The notes under the pieces: model-generated
What the model saw: the letters and a program-made list of their open reading frames with translations, nothing else
Database searches by the model: none
Told to the model about the DNA's origin: nothing
NCBI GenBank assembly: GCA_963800975.1
Contig: CAWDDB010000012.1
Coordinates: 124,001-188,000, forward strand
Direction of reading: 5' to 3'
DNA length: 64,000 nucleotides
Source of the DNA: JALYGY01 sp963800975
Lineage (GTDB): Bacteria; Actinomycetota; Rubrobacteria; Rubrobacterales; Rubrobacteraceae
Part shown: in pieces, positions 8,252-16,600 of the stretch
Layout: the number at the start of each line of letters is the position of its first letter
Position numbering within the stretch: the stretch's first letter is position 1
Position numbers and translations under genes: made by a program

Positions 8252-8278
8252 GACGCAGGCCACGGACCGGATGTGACA
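8252..8278 (-). promoter_or_regulatory. ECF41-type sigma factor promoter
   Basis: On the minus strand TGTCACA (8278-8272) is followed after exactly 16 bases by CGTC (8255-8252). This is the published ECF41 consensus TGTCACA-N16-CGTC with no mismatch. Transcription would start near 8245 and give a leader of about 25 nt containing the AAGGAGGA site of the AhpD-like gene. Confidence 0.8.
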
Positions 8279-8488
8279 CCCGAGCCGGATATTCTTGCCA
8301 GACGTGGCCGAAGCAGGGTTCCGGCACTCCGCGCCGTGCTCCACTTCTGAGAAGCCTCTACACGCGAAGTTCGCGGATAGCCACTTCTAGAGACCGTCTG
8401 GGAGGTGCTCGAGGAGGTGGCCTAGCGCTTGGCCGAGGAGTGGGCCAAGAAGACCGTGGACTGGTGGACTGGCGGATCGCGGGTCATC

Positions 8489-8560
8489 AGCCAGGATGGC
8501 ATGGAATGCGAGCTCAGGCGGTTATGTGTATTGGGAGTCGCATACCAGGCCATCCTGGCT
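8489..8560. repeat. 24-bp imperfect inverted repeat at the end of the flavoprotein gene
   Basis: The arms 8489-8512 and 8537-8560 pair at about 22 of 24 positions (the outer 12 bases AGCCAGGATGGC pair perfectly) around a 24-base loop. The right arm overlaps the flavoprotein stop codon, so it could act as a terminator on the minus strand. There is no T-tract, and the arm length would also suit a small mobile element remnant. The remainder of 8221-8488 holds the ECF41-type promoter and two degenerate copies of the ACTTCTGAGAA motif (8343, 8383). Confidence 0.55.
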
Positions 8561-9926
8561 ATGACGAGGCACGCGCGGCGCGGATGTCCCCGGAGGCGGC
8601 CTCGCCGGCTATCTTGCCGAGCGTGGTCGCGGCGAGCAGCCCGTTGCCGCTCGAGTACCCCGCGTGGCCGCTGCCGCTGATCCCGACCGCCGTCCCGCCG
8701 CCCGCGTACAGGCCGGGGATCCTGGTGCCGTCGGGCCTGAGGACCTTGGCCCCGCGGTCTATCTTCAGGCCGCCCTGGGTGTGGAAGAGGGCCCCGCGGA
8801 CGTGGATGGCGTAAAGGGGAGGCTCGAGCGGCCCGCTGGCGAACTCCTCGCGCCCGACGCGGTCGCGCCTCTCCCCGCTGGCGGCGGCGTTGACCTCCTC
8901 GAGCGTCTCGGAGAGCGCGTCCTCGGGCAGGGAGAAGGTGGCGGCGAGTTCTCCGACGGTGTCGAAGCGCGCGACCTTGTCGGCCTCAATGACCTCCTCG
9001 AGGCGTGTGCCGCGCGAGGTCTCGTAGACCGCCTCGTCGAAGATCTCCCACGCCTCGCCGCCGGGCTGGGCCATGACGTCCCCGGCGAACTCGGAGTAGC
9101 CGACGGTCTCGCGTCCGAAGCGCCTTCCCTCGCGGTTGACCAGGATCGCGCCGTTAACGACGACGCCCCAGGTTACGAGCGGGCCATCTGGCGCGGCGAC
9201 GGAGGCGTGGCCCTGGTAGGAGCCCATGTGCTCGGTTGCGGCGCCCAGATCCATCCCCCACCTTATGCCCTCGCCCGTGTTGTTCGGGGAGCCGAAATAT
9301 AGCGCCCCGGCTGCCGCGGGTCCGAGGTACCGCTCGACCATCCCGGGGTTCCCGCCGAAGCCGTTTAGCGCGAGGATCACGGCCCCCGCCCCGATGGTCC
9401 CGTCCGCCGTCTCGACTCCGCCGACACGCTCCCCGTCCCACGCGAGACCGGTGGCCGGCGTTCCCTTCACGAACTCCACGTTAGGGGTCGCCGCCACGGC
9501 CCGTTCGAGCTGGGCGACGAGCTCCCTGCCGTAGCTCTGTTCAGGGCCGTGCATCCTGAAGCGGCTCTGCCCTGGGTAGAGGAAGTTCGTGTAGCAGATC
9601 ATCTCGCACCCCGCCTCGTCCACCAGCCACTCGACCAGGGGTCCCGACTCCTCGCACATCAGGCGGGTCAGCGCCGCGTCGCTCTCGCGGTCGTTCTTGC
9701 GGAGGATGTCTTCGGCCATCAGCTCGGGCGTGTCGTCCTGGACGCCGGCCTCGCGCTGGAACCGGGTCCTGGCGGCGGGGATCAGGCCGGTCGAGCGAAC
9801 GGTGTTGCCCGCCGGCTCGTCCCCCTTCTCGATGATGACGACGCGGACGCCGCGCCGGGCGGCCGCGATCGCCGCGACCATGCCGCAGGCGCCACCACCG
9901 ACGATTGCCAGGAGGCCTTCAGTCAC
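8559..9926 (-). CDS. FAD-dependent oxidoreductase (fumarate reductase / ketosteroid dehydrogenase-like flavoprotein)
   Basis: 455 residues from GTG. The N-terminal FAD site is AIVGGGACGMVAAIAAARRG with the acidic end-of-strand residue in VVIIEKGDEPAGNTVRSTG; the C-terminal GLYAGGGTAVGISGSGHAGY is the second FAD-contacting segment of the succinate dehydrogenase/fumarate reductase flavoprotein superfamily. Soluble members reduce or dehydrogenate C=C bonds next to carboxylates or ketones. It is the distal gene of the minus-strand operon with the racemase, MmgE/PrpD and amidohydrolase genes and probably handles an unsaturated acid in that pathway. Confidence 0.87.
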   Translation of the reverse strand: MTEGLLAIVGGGACGMVAAIAAARRGVRVVIIEKGDEPAGNTVRSTGLIPAARTRFQREAGVQDDTPELMAEDILRKNDRESDAALTRLMCEESGPLVEWLVDEAGCEMICYTNFLYPGQSRFRMHGPEQSYGRELVAQLERAVAATPNVEFVKGTPATGLAWDGERVGGVETADGTIGAGAVILALNGFGGNPGMVERYLGPAAAGALYFGSPNNTGEGIRWGMDLGAATEHMGSYQGHASVAAPDGPLVTWGVVVNGAILVNREGRRFGRETVGYSEFAGDVMAQPGGEAWEIFDEAVYETSRGTRLEEVIEADKVARFDTVGELAATFSLPEDALSETLEEVNAAASGERRDRVGREEFASGPLEPPLYAIHVRGALFHTQGGLKIDRGAKVLRPDGTRIPGLYAGGGTAVGISGSGHAGYSSGNGLLAATTLGKIAGEAASGDIRAARASS

Positions 9927-9968
9927 CCGGCCGGACCTCCGCGCACCGGCGCCGGGCCTGAGGCAGCG

Positions 9969-10664
9969 TCATCCTCGCCGGCCGCCGGAAGGCGCGGGTT
10001 GTTGCGGGAGGGCGCCAAGCCCCGCCTCTGCCGTGACGTTCAGAAGACGCAGCGCAAGCTCCGTCGGGTCCACGAGCGACACGCCGCCCGGACGCGCCGT
10101 GAGGTCCACGGCGGAGCAGCCGTTGATCACAGCCGTGGTGCCCGAGCCCGCGAAGCTCCCTCCAACCTCGCCCAGTACCTCGTTCCACCTGGCGTCGTCG
10201 GCGATGTCGCTGAAGTCGAGGTCGAGCACGACGTTGCGGTCGAAGCCGGGGAGGTAGCCGTAGGCTTCGAGGCGCGAACGCAGCTCCTCGCCTATGGGCT
10301 CGTTGCGCGTGACGGACGCGAACCGGCGGCCGAGCGCGACCAGGAACCCGGCCGTGAGCTTGAGGATGCCGAAGGCCGGGACGGGCGACTCCCTCTCAAG
10401 TCGGTCGAGGCCAGGGTCAAGCACGCAGTCCGGCATAACGGCGTCGTATGCGGACCGATCTGTCGCGAGCGCCTCCTCGGTCACCAGCCGCTCGGACTCC
10501 CTTATGGCCCAGGCCGAGTCGAGGCTCCGGGGCACGCCCTCACCTTCGGGCAGGTCGAAGAGCTCGACCGCGATCCCGGGCGGGCAAAGCTGCCCGTAAC
10601 GCTCCTGGCGCCTGGCCAGCTCGGCGTCGCCGACCCGGATCGGGGTTACCACCTTGATCTTCAT
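9969..10664 (-). CDS. Asp/Glu/hydantoin racemase family protein
   Basis: 231 residues beginning MKIKVVTPIRVGD; a GGAG site about 9 nt upstream supports this ATG over one ten codons earlier. The two catalytic cysteines of the family appear in MPDCVLDPG and INGCSAVD, each in one of the pseudo-symmetric lobes. Family enzymes racemise Asp, Glu, hydantoins or related compounds, or isomerise maleate. Its position in an operon with a hydantoinase-like amidohydrolase favours a hydantoin or cyclic-amide racemase, or a maleate-type isomerase feeding the flavoprotein. Confidence 0.82.
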   Translation of the reverse strand: MKIKVVTPIRVGDAELARRQERYGQLCPPGIAVELFDLPEGEGVPRSLDSAWAIRESERLVTEEALATDRSAYDAVMPDCVLDPGLDRLERESPVPAFGILKLTAGFLVALGRRFASVTRNEPIGEELRSRLEAYGYLPGFDRNVVLDLDFSDIADDARWNEVLGEVGGSFAGSGTTAVINGCSAVDLTARPGGVSLVDPTELALRLLNVTAEAGLGALPQQPAPSGGRRG

Positions 10665-10697
10665 GCCAGCTCCTTGTTGCGCCGCGGGCGCCACACT

Positions 10698-12074
10698 CTA
10701 GGTCACGCCCTCGAGCGCGCGGTTGACGTTTTCGGCCTCGAGCAGGTCGCGGGCCGCTTTCTCGAGCGTCGGGACGTCGGGGCCCGCGCTGCCGAGGAGC
10801 TTCTCGAGCTTCGCCCGGATCTCCGCCAGGCCGAAGGGCCTGTGGGCGACATCTCCGACGGGGTTTGGCACGCGCGCCGTGAGGATCGAACCGTCGTCGA
10901 GCGCGAGCGTTACGCGGGCGCCTCGCTCCTCCGGTAGGCGCCCGTCGAACTCCTGCGTGCCGGCGACGTCCGTCACGGACATGAGGCGCCTGATCTGGGG
11001 GTCCGCGCGGTGGGCGTCGTCGAAGGATTCCGGACCACATTCGCCCTCGACGAGGGCGGCGGCCACGACGTAGGGGATAGAGAACATCGCCGCGAGACGG
11101 GTCTGACACTCGGTACGGTTCAGCGGCGCGGCTATCCCATGGGTCTCGACCGTGACGGAGGTGATCCTCTGGGGAGGCAGCCCCTGGTTGCGCGCCAGGA
11201 TCTCCAGCGCCGCGTCGGCCGGGGGGTGCGTGTACGAGCAGGAGGCGTGACGCTTGAAGTAGCCGCTTTCGAGGTCGAACCTCAGCCCGAGATCGGCGGT
11301 AAGCTCGGAAGGGTCGAGCGAGCCGAGGATTCCCCCCAGCGTGTAGCCAGGGGTGCCGTCCACGCTCGCGATCCCGGCCGCCCCCATCCTGGCGGCCGCG
11401 ATCCCCGAGAGGTTGGCCGCCCCGACCCAGGCGTTTCGGACGGCGTTGCCGACGAGCGCCGACTCGAACGGGGTCGCGAGCACCAGGCCCCCCGCGGTGT
11501 CGAGGGCGGAGGCCGCGGAGGCCGCGTCCAGGCGCATGAGCCGCGAGACCGCTGCCGCGGCCCCCGCGACGCCCCAATTACCGTGCGGGTGGATGCCAGG
11601 ATGGAGGCGGGTCGCCCGCCCGAAGCGGCTAGCAACCTCGTAGCCGACGACGAGCGCGGCGGCAAGCTCCGGACCGCTCGCGTTCCTGGCCTGCGCGACC
11701 GCGAGCGCGGCGGGGAAGACGTGGCTCGCCGGATGTCCCCTGGCGTGCTTGTTCCCCTCGTCGAGCTCCAGGGTCACGGCGGATACCCCGTTCAGGTACG
11801 CGGCCGCGTCCGTCGCGACGCCCTCGCCGGTCCCGAAGAGGCGCGCGGGACCGCGCTCGGGCGCCCAGGCCTCGATCAGGAGCCGCATCTCGCGCGTCCT
11901 GGCGCCAGCGATCATGACGCCTACCGTGTCCAGAAGCGTAAGGAGAAGCTGCTCGCGCGTGTCCCGCCCGGCCGGGGGCCACTCGAACGATGCTACGAAG
12001 CCGCCGAGTTCCTCTAGCGCCCGCGGAAGGTCGCTGGTCTCTCCTGCAATCTGGTCTGTCGGACGGCCGCGCAA
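10698..12074 (-). CDS. MmgE/PrpD family protein
   Basis: About 458 residues from a TTG at 12074; an in-frame ATG at 12173 would overlap the upstream amidohydrolase by 80 bp and is unlikely. Diagnostic segments are LLDTVGVMIAGARTREM, LDEGNKHARGHPASHVFPAALAVA (the family's substrate/active-site region) and YFKRHASCSYTHPPADAALEI. The family includes 2-methylcitrate dehydratase and cis-aconitate decarboxylase, which act on tricarboxylates. A second, divergent MmgE/PrpD gene lies across the IclR regulator at 17403-18830. Exact substrate unknown. Confidence 0.85.
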   Translation of the reverse strand: MRGRPTDQIAGETSDLPRALEELGGFVASFEWPPAGRDTREQLLLTLLDTVGVMIAGARTREMRLLIEAWAPERGPARLFGTGEGVATDAAAYLNGVSAVTLELDEGNKHARGHPASHVFPAALAVAQARNASGPELAAALVVGYEVASRFGRATRLHPGIHPHGNWGVAGAAAAVSRLMRLDAASAASALDTAGGLVLATPFESALVGNAVRNAWVGAANLSGIAAARMGAAGIASVDGTPGYTLGGILGSLDPSELTADLGLRFDLESGYFKRHASCSYTHPPADAALEILARNQGLPPQRITSVTVETHGIAAPLNRTECQTRLAAMFSIPYVVAAALVEGECGPESFDDAHRADPQIRRLMSVTDVAGTQEFDGRLPEERGARVTLALDDGSILTARVPNPVGDVAHRPFGLAEIRAKLEKLLGSAGPDVPTLEKAARDLLEAENVNRALEGVT

Positions 12075-12093
12075 GATCTTCAGGTGCCGACGC

Positions 12094-13557
12094 TCAGGAA
12101 GCGGCGAGCGGCTTCTCTGCCGGCAGCGGTCGCTTGAGGTAGGCCCCCCGGGGCTCGCCGACCGGCTCTCCATCCGCGAAGACGGTCTCGCCGCGCAGCA
12201 GGGTGCGGACGGGCCAGCCCGTCAGCTCCATCCCCTCGAAAGGGGTGTAGTCCTGGGCCGAGAGGAGGCGCCCGGTTGTCACCCCGTGGGTCTCGTCCAT
12301 GTCCACGATCGCGAGGTCGGCGTCGGCGCCGACCGAGATCCCACCTTTGCGAGGCCAAAGCCCGTAAGCCCGCGCCGGGTTGGTCGAGACGAGATCCACG
12401 ACCCGCTGCAGCGAGAGCCCCCGCCTCAGGCCCTCGGTGAGCATGAACGGGTAGACGAGGGCCGTGCCGCCGAAGCCGGGGAGGGCGTTCCACAGATCCC
12501 CCTCCTTGTTGGTCTCCGAGCAGCACGCGTGATCGGAGCAGACCCAGTCGATCTCGCCCCGCGCCACCCCGCGCCATAGCGCGTCCACGTCGGACTGCGC
12601 CCTTATGGGCGGGTTGACCTTGCCGCGCTGGTCGTTGTAGCTCTCGTAGGTGAGGGCGAGGTGGTGCAGCGTCGTCTCGAGCCGCGCGTCGAGCCAAGGG
12701 TACCCGCGCTTGAGCTCAACCGCCGCCGCCAGCGCCTCCTCGCTCGACAGGTGAAGCAGGTTCACCGGGCAGCGCGTGTGCCCGGCCAGCACGCCGACCT
12801 CGGCGACTGCGAGGTGCTCGGTAAGCGTGGGCCTGGAGGCGCTGTACGCCTCGAGGCCGCTCAGGACGCCTTCCTCTTTCACCCGCTCCGAGAAGACCCT
12901 GATCAGCTCGGGCTGCTCGCAGTGGATGGAAAGCGAAACGCGCGACCCGTCTTCGCGCTCACCCTGCGCCTTCGTCACCGCTTCCATGATCTCGAAGAGG
13001 TGACCGAGGTCGTACTCCTCGGAGAGCGTGTACCCCTTGGCGTCGCTCGAAGCCCCCGCGAGGTCGAGGCCCTTGTAGAACATGTAGTACTTGAATGAGG
13101 CGACGCCCTCCTCCGCCGCAAGGCGCCCGATCTCGCGCACGTGCTCGCGCACCATGGGCGCCAGGTGGTAGCCGTAGTCCACGCGCGAATGCCCACCCGT
13201 CGCCTCGAGCACCTCTGGGAAGATCTCGGCGTACGGCCCGCTCTTCTCCAGGTAGTGGCTGCCCGTCCTGAAGTAGCTGATGACGCTCGTCACCCCACCG
13301 GCGAGCGACGAGAGCGTCTCGCTCTTCGCGTCCTCCGTGATGTCCCTGTAGATGCCGAGGTGGAAGTGGGCGTCGACGGCCCCGGGCAGGACCAGCTTGC
13401 CGCCCGCGTCTACCATCTCGTCCGCGTCACCGCCGGATAAGCCCTCGCCAACGGCCGAGATCCTGCCGTCCTTTATCCCAACGTCAGCCCTGACCGCGCC
13501 CCATCCCGGCAACACGGCGGTCCCACCCGAAACGACGACGTCGAACCGACCCATCAT
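12094..13557 (-). CDS. Dihydropyrimidinase / D-hydantoinase-like amidohydrolase
   Basis: 487 residues. VDAHFHLG (HxH metal ligands) near residue 56, GVASFKYYM near residue 146 (Lys position that is carboxylated in dihydropyrimidinases), further His in LAPMVREHV and LLHLSS, and the final metal Asp in CSDHAC near residue 316 mark a binuclear cyclic amidohydrolase of the hydantoinase/dihydroorotase type. It would open a five- or six-membered cyclic amide. The start was chosen at MMGRFD because of the purine-rich GAGGGGAAGGGG just upstream. First gene of the minus-strand operon facing the IclR regulator. Confidence 0.88.
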   Translation of the reverse strand: MMGRFDVVVSGGTAVLPGWGAVRADVGIKDGRISAVGEGLSGGDADEMVDAGGKLVLPGAVDAHFHLGIYRDITEDAKSETLSSLAGGVTSVISYFRTGSHYLEKSGPYAEIFPEVLEATGGHSRVDYGYHLAPMVREHVREIGRLAAEEGVASFKYYMFYKGLDLAGASSDAKGYTLSEEYDLGHLFEIMEAVTKAQGEREDGSRVSLSIHCEQPELIRVFSERVKEEGVLSGLEAYSASRPTLTEHLAVAEVGVLAGHTRCPVNLLHLSSEEALAAAVELKRGYPWLDARLETTLHHLALTYESYNDQRGKVNPPIRAQSDVDALWRGVARGEIDWVCSDHACCSETNKEGDLWNALPGFGGTALVYPFMLTEGLRRGLSLQRVVDLVSTNPARAYGLWPRKGGISVGADADLAIVDMDETHGVTTGRLLSAQDYTPFEGMELTGWPVRTLLRGETVFADGEPVGEPRGAYLKRPLPAEKPLAAS

Positions 13558-13598
13558 ACCCCTTCCCCTCGCGCCCAAGAAGCCGAGACGAGTGGATG

Positions 13599-13617
13599 TG
13601 TTTCGCTGAGAGAAACA
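13599..13617. promoter_or_regulatory. Candidate IclR operator, site 1
   Basis: TGTTTC-N7-GAAACA, a perfect 6-bp inverted repeat with a 7-bp spacer, 42 bp before the amidohydrolase start. The same geometry recurs at 13738-13754. Confidence 0.5.
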
Positions 13618-13737
13618 TATCTACCCCTCACGGTCAGAACGATACACGCGACGCCTGCACGGGTCAACGATTGTTGCGAGTGGACGGCGTTTCGTGCAAG
13701 ATGTACGCGGGAGGACGTCGAGGTAAGGAGCAGAGGC

Positions 13738-13754
13738 GTTCCTGTTGGCGGAAC
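13738..13754. promoter_or_regulatory. Candidate IclR operator, site 2
   Basis: GTTCC-N7-GGAAC, 20 bp before the IclR start. The two sites share GTTYC-N7-GRAAC and flank the divergent promoters, as expected for an autoregulated IclR protein controlling both operons. Confidence 0.45.
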
Positions 13755-13773
13755 AAATAGTGAAGAGGCTCCG

Positions 13774-14550
13774 GTGGCGGGACGAGGAACGACATCGGCG
13801 GACCGGGTGGCGGACGTGCTACTGGCGTTCGTGGGGGAGAAGGAGCCGCTGGGGGTCAGCGAGGTGGCGCGGCGGCTCGGGTTGAGCAAGGCGGTGGTGC
13901 ACAGGATCCTGCGCTCTCTGTCTTCGCGCGGTCTCATCTCCCGCGGGGTGACCGGTCGCGGGTACTCTCTGGGGCCGGCGGCGGCCGCGATGGGGGCGAG
14001 CGCTTTGAGCGGGCTCGAGTTGCGAAGGCTTGCGATGCCGGTCTTGCGGCGGCTGCAGCTGGCTTCTGGGGAGACCTCGACGCTCTCCGAGCTTTTGGGA
14101 GCATCACGGGTGTATCTCGAGCAGGTTCCGAGCGTCAGGGGGATCAAGATGATAGTCGAGCTGGGGCGGCCGTTCCCGCTGCACGCGGGGGCGTCGAGCA
14201 GGTGCATACTTGCCTTCGCTCCGCCCGACCTGCAGGAGGTGGTCCTGTCCGGGCCGCTGGAGGCGCTCACGCCGCTGACGGTCACGAAGCGGGCGTTGCT
14301 CGAGGCCGGGCTCGGGCTCGTGCGGGAGGTCGGGACGGCCGTCTCCTTCGGGGAGCGCCAGCCGGGTGCCGGATCGGTGGCCGCGCCGGTGCTCGGGATC
14401 GACGGCTTCGCGGTGGGAGCCCTGAGCGTGTGTGGTCCCGTGGACCGTTTCGACGAGGAGACGGTCGAGCAGATAAGGCCGCTCGTGGGTGAGGCGGCGC
14501 TCGAGGTATCGCTGGGGATGGGTTGGGAGCGACGGGAGGTCGGTGGTTGA
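13774..14550 (+). CDS. IclR family transcriptional regulator
   Basis: 258 residues from GTG. The N-terminal winged helix-turn-helix (residues 10-70) contains GVSEVARRLGLSKAVVHRIL followed by the wing. The C-terminal effector domain has GRPFPLHAGASSRCILA and the conserved cysteine-containing end typical of IclR proteins, which bind small aromatic or aliphatic acids. It sits between two divergent catabolic operons and its stop overlaps the CoA-transferase start, so it is co-expressed with the plus-strand operon. Two matching palindromes in the upstream region are its probable operators. Confidence 0.92.
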   Translation: MAGRGTTSADRVADVLLAFVGEKEPLGVSEVARRLGLSKAVVHRILRSLSSRGLISRGVTGRGYSLGPAAAAMGASALSGLELRRLAMPVLRRLQLASGETSTLSELLGASRVYLEQVPSVRGIKMIVELGRPFPLHAGASSRCILAFAPPDLQEVVLSGPLEALTPLTVTKRALLEAGLGLVREVGTAVSFGERQPGAGSVAAPVLGIDGFAVGALSVCGPVDRFDEETVEQIRPLVGEAALEVSLGMGWERREVGG

Positions 14551-15737
14551 GCGGTAGCAAGGCACTCGAGGGTATCAAGGTCCTGGACGCGGCCACGCTT
14601 TTCGCCGGGCCGCTCGCGACGACGGTGCTCGGGGACTTCGGCGCCGAGGTGCTCAAGGTCGAGCACCCGCGCGGGGACCCGTCGCGCACGCACGGGTACG
14701 CCAGGGACGGGGTCGGGCTGTGGTGGAAGATGCTCGGCCGCAACAAGAAGGCCGTCACGCTCAACCTGAGCAAGCCCGAGGGGCAGGAGATCTTCGAGCA
14801 GCTCGCGCGGGACGCGGATGTCGTGGTCGAGAGCTTCAGGCCAGGCACCCTCGAGCGGTGGAACCTCGGCTACGATCGCCTCTGCCAGATCAACCCCGGT
14901 CTCGTGCTCGCGCGCGTAACGGGCTTCGGGCAGTTCGGGCCATACAAGGACCGTCCCGGCTTCGGAACCCTGGCCGAGTCGATGAGCGGCTTCGCGCACG
15001 TCACGGGGCAGCCAGACGGCCCGCCGACGTTGCCCCCCTTCGGTCTGGCGGACGGGATCGCGGCCCTGGCGACGGCGGTCGCCGTGCTGACCGCGCTCAG
15101 GGCGCGCGACGCGACGGGCAGGGGTCAGGTCGTCGACCTGGCGATCATAGAGCCCATCTTCACGGTGCTCGGGCCGCAGCCGATCGTCTACGACCAGCTC
15201 GGCATCGTGCAGGAACGCAGCGGCAACCGGTCGGTCAACAACGCCCCGCGCAACACCTACAGGACGAAAGACGGCGAGTGGGTCGCCGTCTCGACCAGCG
15301 CCCAGAGCATCGCCGAGCGCGTGATGCGCCTCGTGGGCCGCCCCGAGTTCATAGACGAGCCGTGGTTCCAGAAGGGCTCCGAGCGCGCCAAGCACGCCGA
15401 CGAGCTCGACGAGGCGGTGGGGGCCTGGATCTCCGGGCGTACCAGGGACGAGGTCGTGGGGGCCTTCGAGGAGGCGGGCGCGGCCATCGCCCCCATCTAC
15501 AGCATCGAGGACATAGTCGAGGATCCCCAGTACAGGGCCCTCGACTCGATCATCGCGGTCGAGGATCCCGAGCTCGGACCAGTAAAGATGCAGAACGTCC
15601 TCTTCAGGCTCTCCGAGACGCCGGGGGGCGTGAGGTGGTCGGGACCAAAGCTGGGCGAGCACAACGAGGAGGTCTACTCGGGGCTCGGGATCGGCGACGA
15701 GCGGCTGCGGGAGCTGGCCGAAATGGGCGTCGTATGA
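14547..15737 (+). CDS. CaiB/BaiF family CoA-transferase (class III)
   Basis: 396 residues from a TTG at 14547, chosen because GGGAGG precedes it by 8 nt and TTGA overlaps the regulator's stop. The N-terminal nucleotide-binding segment is LEGIKVLDAATLFAGPLATTVLGDFG; the catalytic Asp is residue 169 in GLADGIAAL, the same number as the nucleophile of formyl-CoA transferase. The family moves CoA between carboxylic acids via an aspartyl-CoA anhydride. Coupled to a CitE-like lyase, it probably activates a dicarboxylic acid for cleavage. A related enzyme is encoded at 61940-63166. Confidence 0.92.
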   Translation: MSGSKALEGIKVLDAATLFAGPLATTVLGDFGAEVLKVEHPRGDPSRTHGYARDGVGLWWKMLGRNKKAVTLNLSKPEGQEIFEQLARDADVVVESFRPGTLERWNLGYDRLCQINPGLVLARVTGFGQFGPYKDRPGFGTLAESMSGFAHVTGQPDGPPTLPPFGLADGIAALATAVAVLTALRARDATGRGQVVDLAIIEPIFTVLGPQPIVYDQLGIVQERSGNRSVNNAPRNTYRTKDGEWVAVSTSAQSIAERVMRLVGRPEFIDEPWFQKGSERAKHADELDEAVGAWISGRTRDEVVGAFEEAGAAIAPIYSIEDIVEDPQYRALDSIIAVEDPELGPVKMQNVLFRLSETPGGVRWSGPKLGEHNEEVYSGLGIGDERLRELAEMGVV

Positions 15738-16600
15738 CGCGGCAAGGGCACCCGATCCGGAGCTACCTCTACGTTCCCGGCAGCGACCCGCGCCGGATGC
15801 GAAAGGCCCTCTCCTCCGAGGCCGACGCGGTCGTCTTCGATCTCGAGGACGCCGTCGCCCCGAGCCGCAAGGAGGAAGCCAGGAGGAACGTTGCCGAGGC
15901 GCTCCGTTCCGCGCCCGAGAAGCCCGTCTTCGTGCGCATCAACGCCGCCGGTTCCGCGCTCGCCGAGGAGGACCTGCGCGCGGTGGCGGGCCCCAACCTG
16001 TCGGGCGTCCGGCTGCCCAAGACGGAGTCCGTCGAGGAGGTGCGCCGCGTCGCCGGCGTGCTGGACGAGCATCGTTGCGAGGCCGGGATACAGTGCTTGC
16101 TCGAGTCGGCGCTGGGCCTCGAGCTGGCGTTCGAGATCTCGCGCTGCAGCGGGCGGGTGGTCGGCGTGGGCCTGGGCGAGGCCGATCTCGCGGCCGACCT
16201 CGGGGTGAGCGGGGAGGCGGGGCTCCTGTACGCGCGCTCGCGGGTGGTGGCCGCCGCGCGGGCGGCGGGGCTGCCGGGTCCGGTCCAGAGCGTCCACACG
16301 GATGTGCGCGACGCTGCGGGGCTGCGCCGGTCCACCCAGGAAGGCAGGGCGCTCGGTTTCCTCGGGCGCTCCGCCATACACCCGGCGCAGGTCGGGATCA
16401 TCAACGACGTCTTCACGCCGACGGAGAAGGAGCTTTTCGACGCCGAGGACCTCCTGGAGCGCCTCGAGACGTCGGCCGGCATGGGCACGGGCGCGTTCGT
16501 GCTCGAGGACGGCAGGTTCGTGGACAGGGCCGTCGTGGAGCGGGCGCGGACCGTCATCGCGTTCGCCCGCGCGGCCTCGGAGAGGGGGAGGGTTACATGA
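15734..16600 (+). CDS. HpcH/HpaI aldolase / CitE-like lyase (malyl-, citramalyl- or related CoA ester lyase)
   Basis: 288 residues, ATG overlapping the CoA-transferase stop. RSYLYVPGSDPRRMRKAL is the standard start of CitE-type lyases; FDLEDAVAPSRKEEAR carries the Mg2+-binding acidic residues, FVRINAAGS the conserved Arg, and IQCLLESALGLELA the Glu of the active site. GRSAIHPAQVGIIN is the C-terminal segment. These TIM-barrel enzymes cleave 3-hydroxyacyl-CoA esters such as malyl-CoA or citramalyl-CoA. Following a CoA-transferase, cleavage of an activated C4-C6 hydroxy acid is the natural reading. Confidence 0.9.
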   Translation: MTRQGHPIRSYLYVPGSDPRRMRKALSSEADAVVFDLEDAVAPSRKEEARRNVAEALRSAPEKPVFVRINAAGSALAEEDLRAVAGPNLSGVRLPKTESVEEVRRVAGVLDEHRCEAGIQCLLESALGLELAFEISRCSGRVVGVGLGEADLAADLGVSGEAGLLYARSRVVAAARAAGLPGPVQSVHTDVRDAAGLRRSTQEGRALGFLGRSAIHPAQVGIINDVFTPTEKELFDAEDLLERLETSAGMGTGAFVLEDGRFVDRAVVERARTVIAFARAASERGRVT

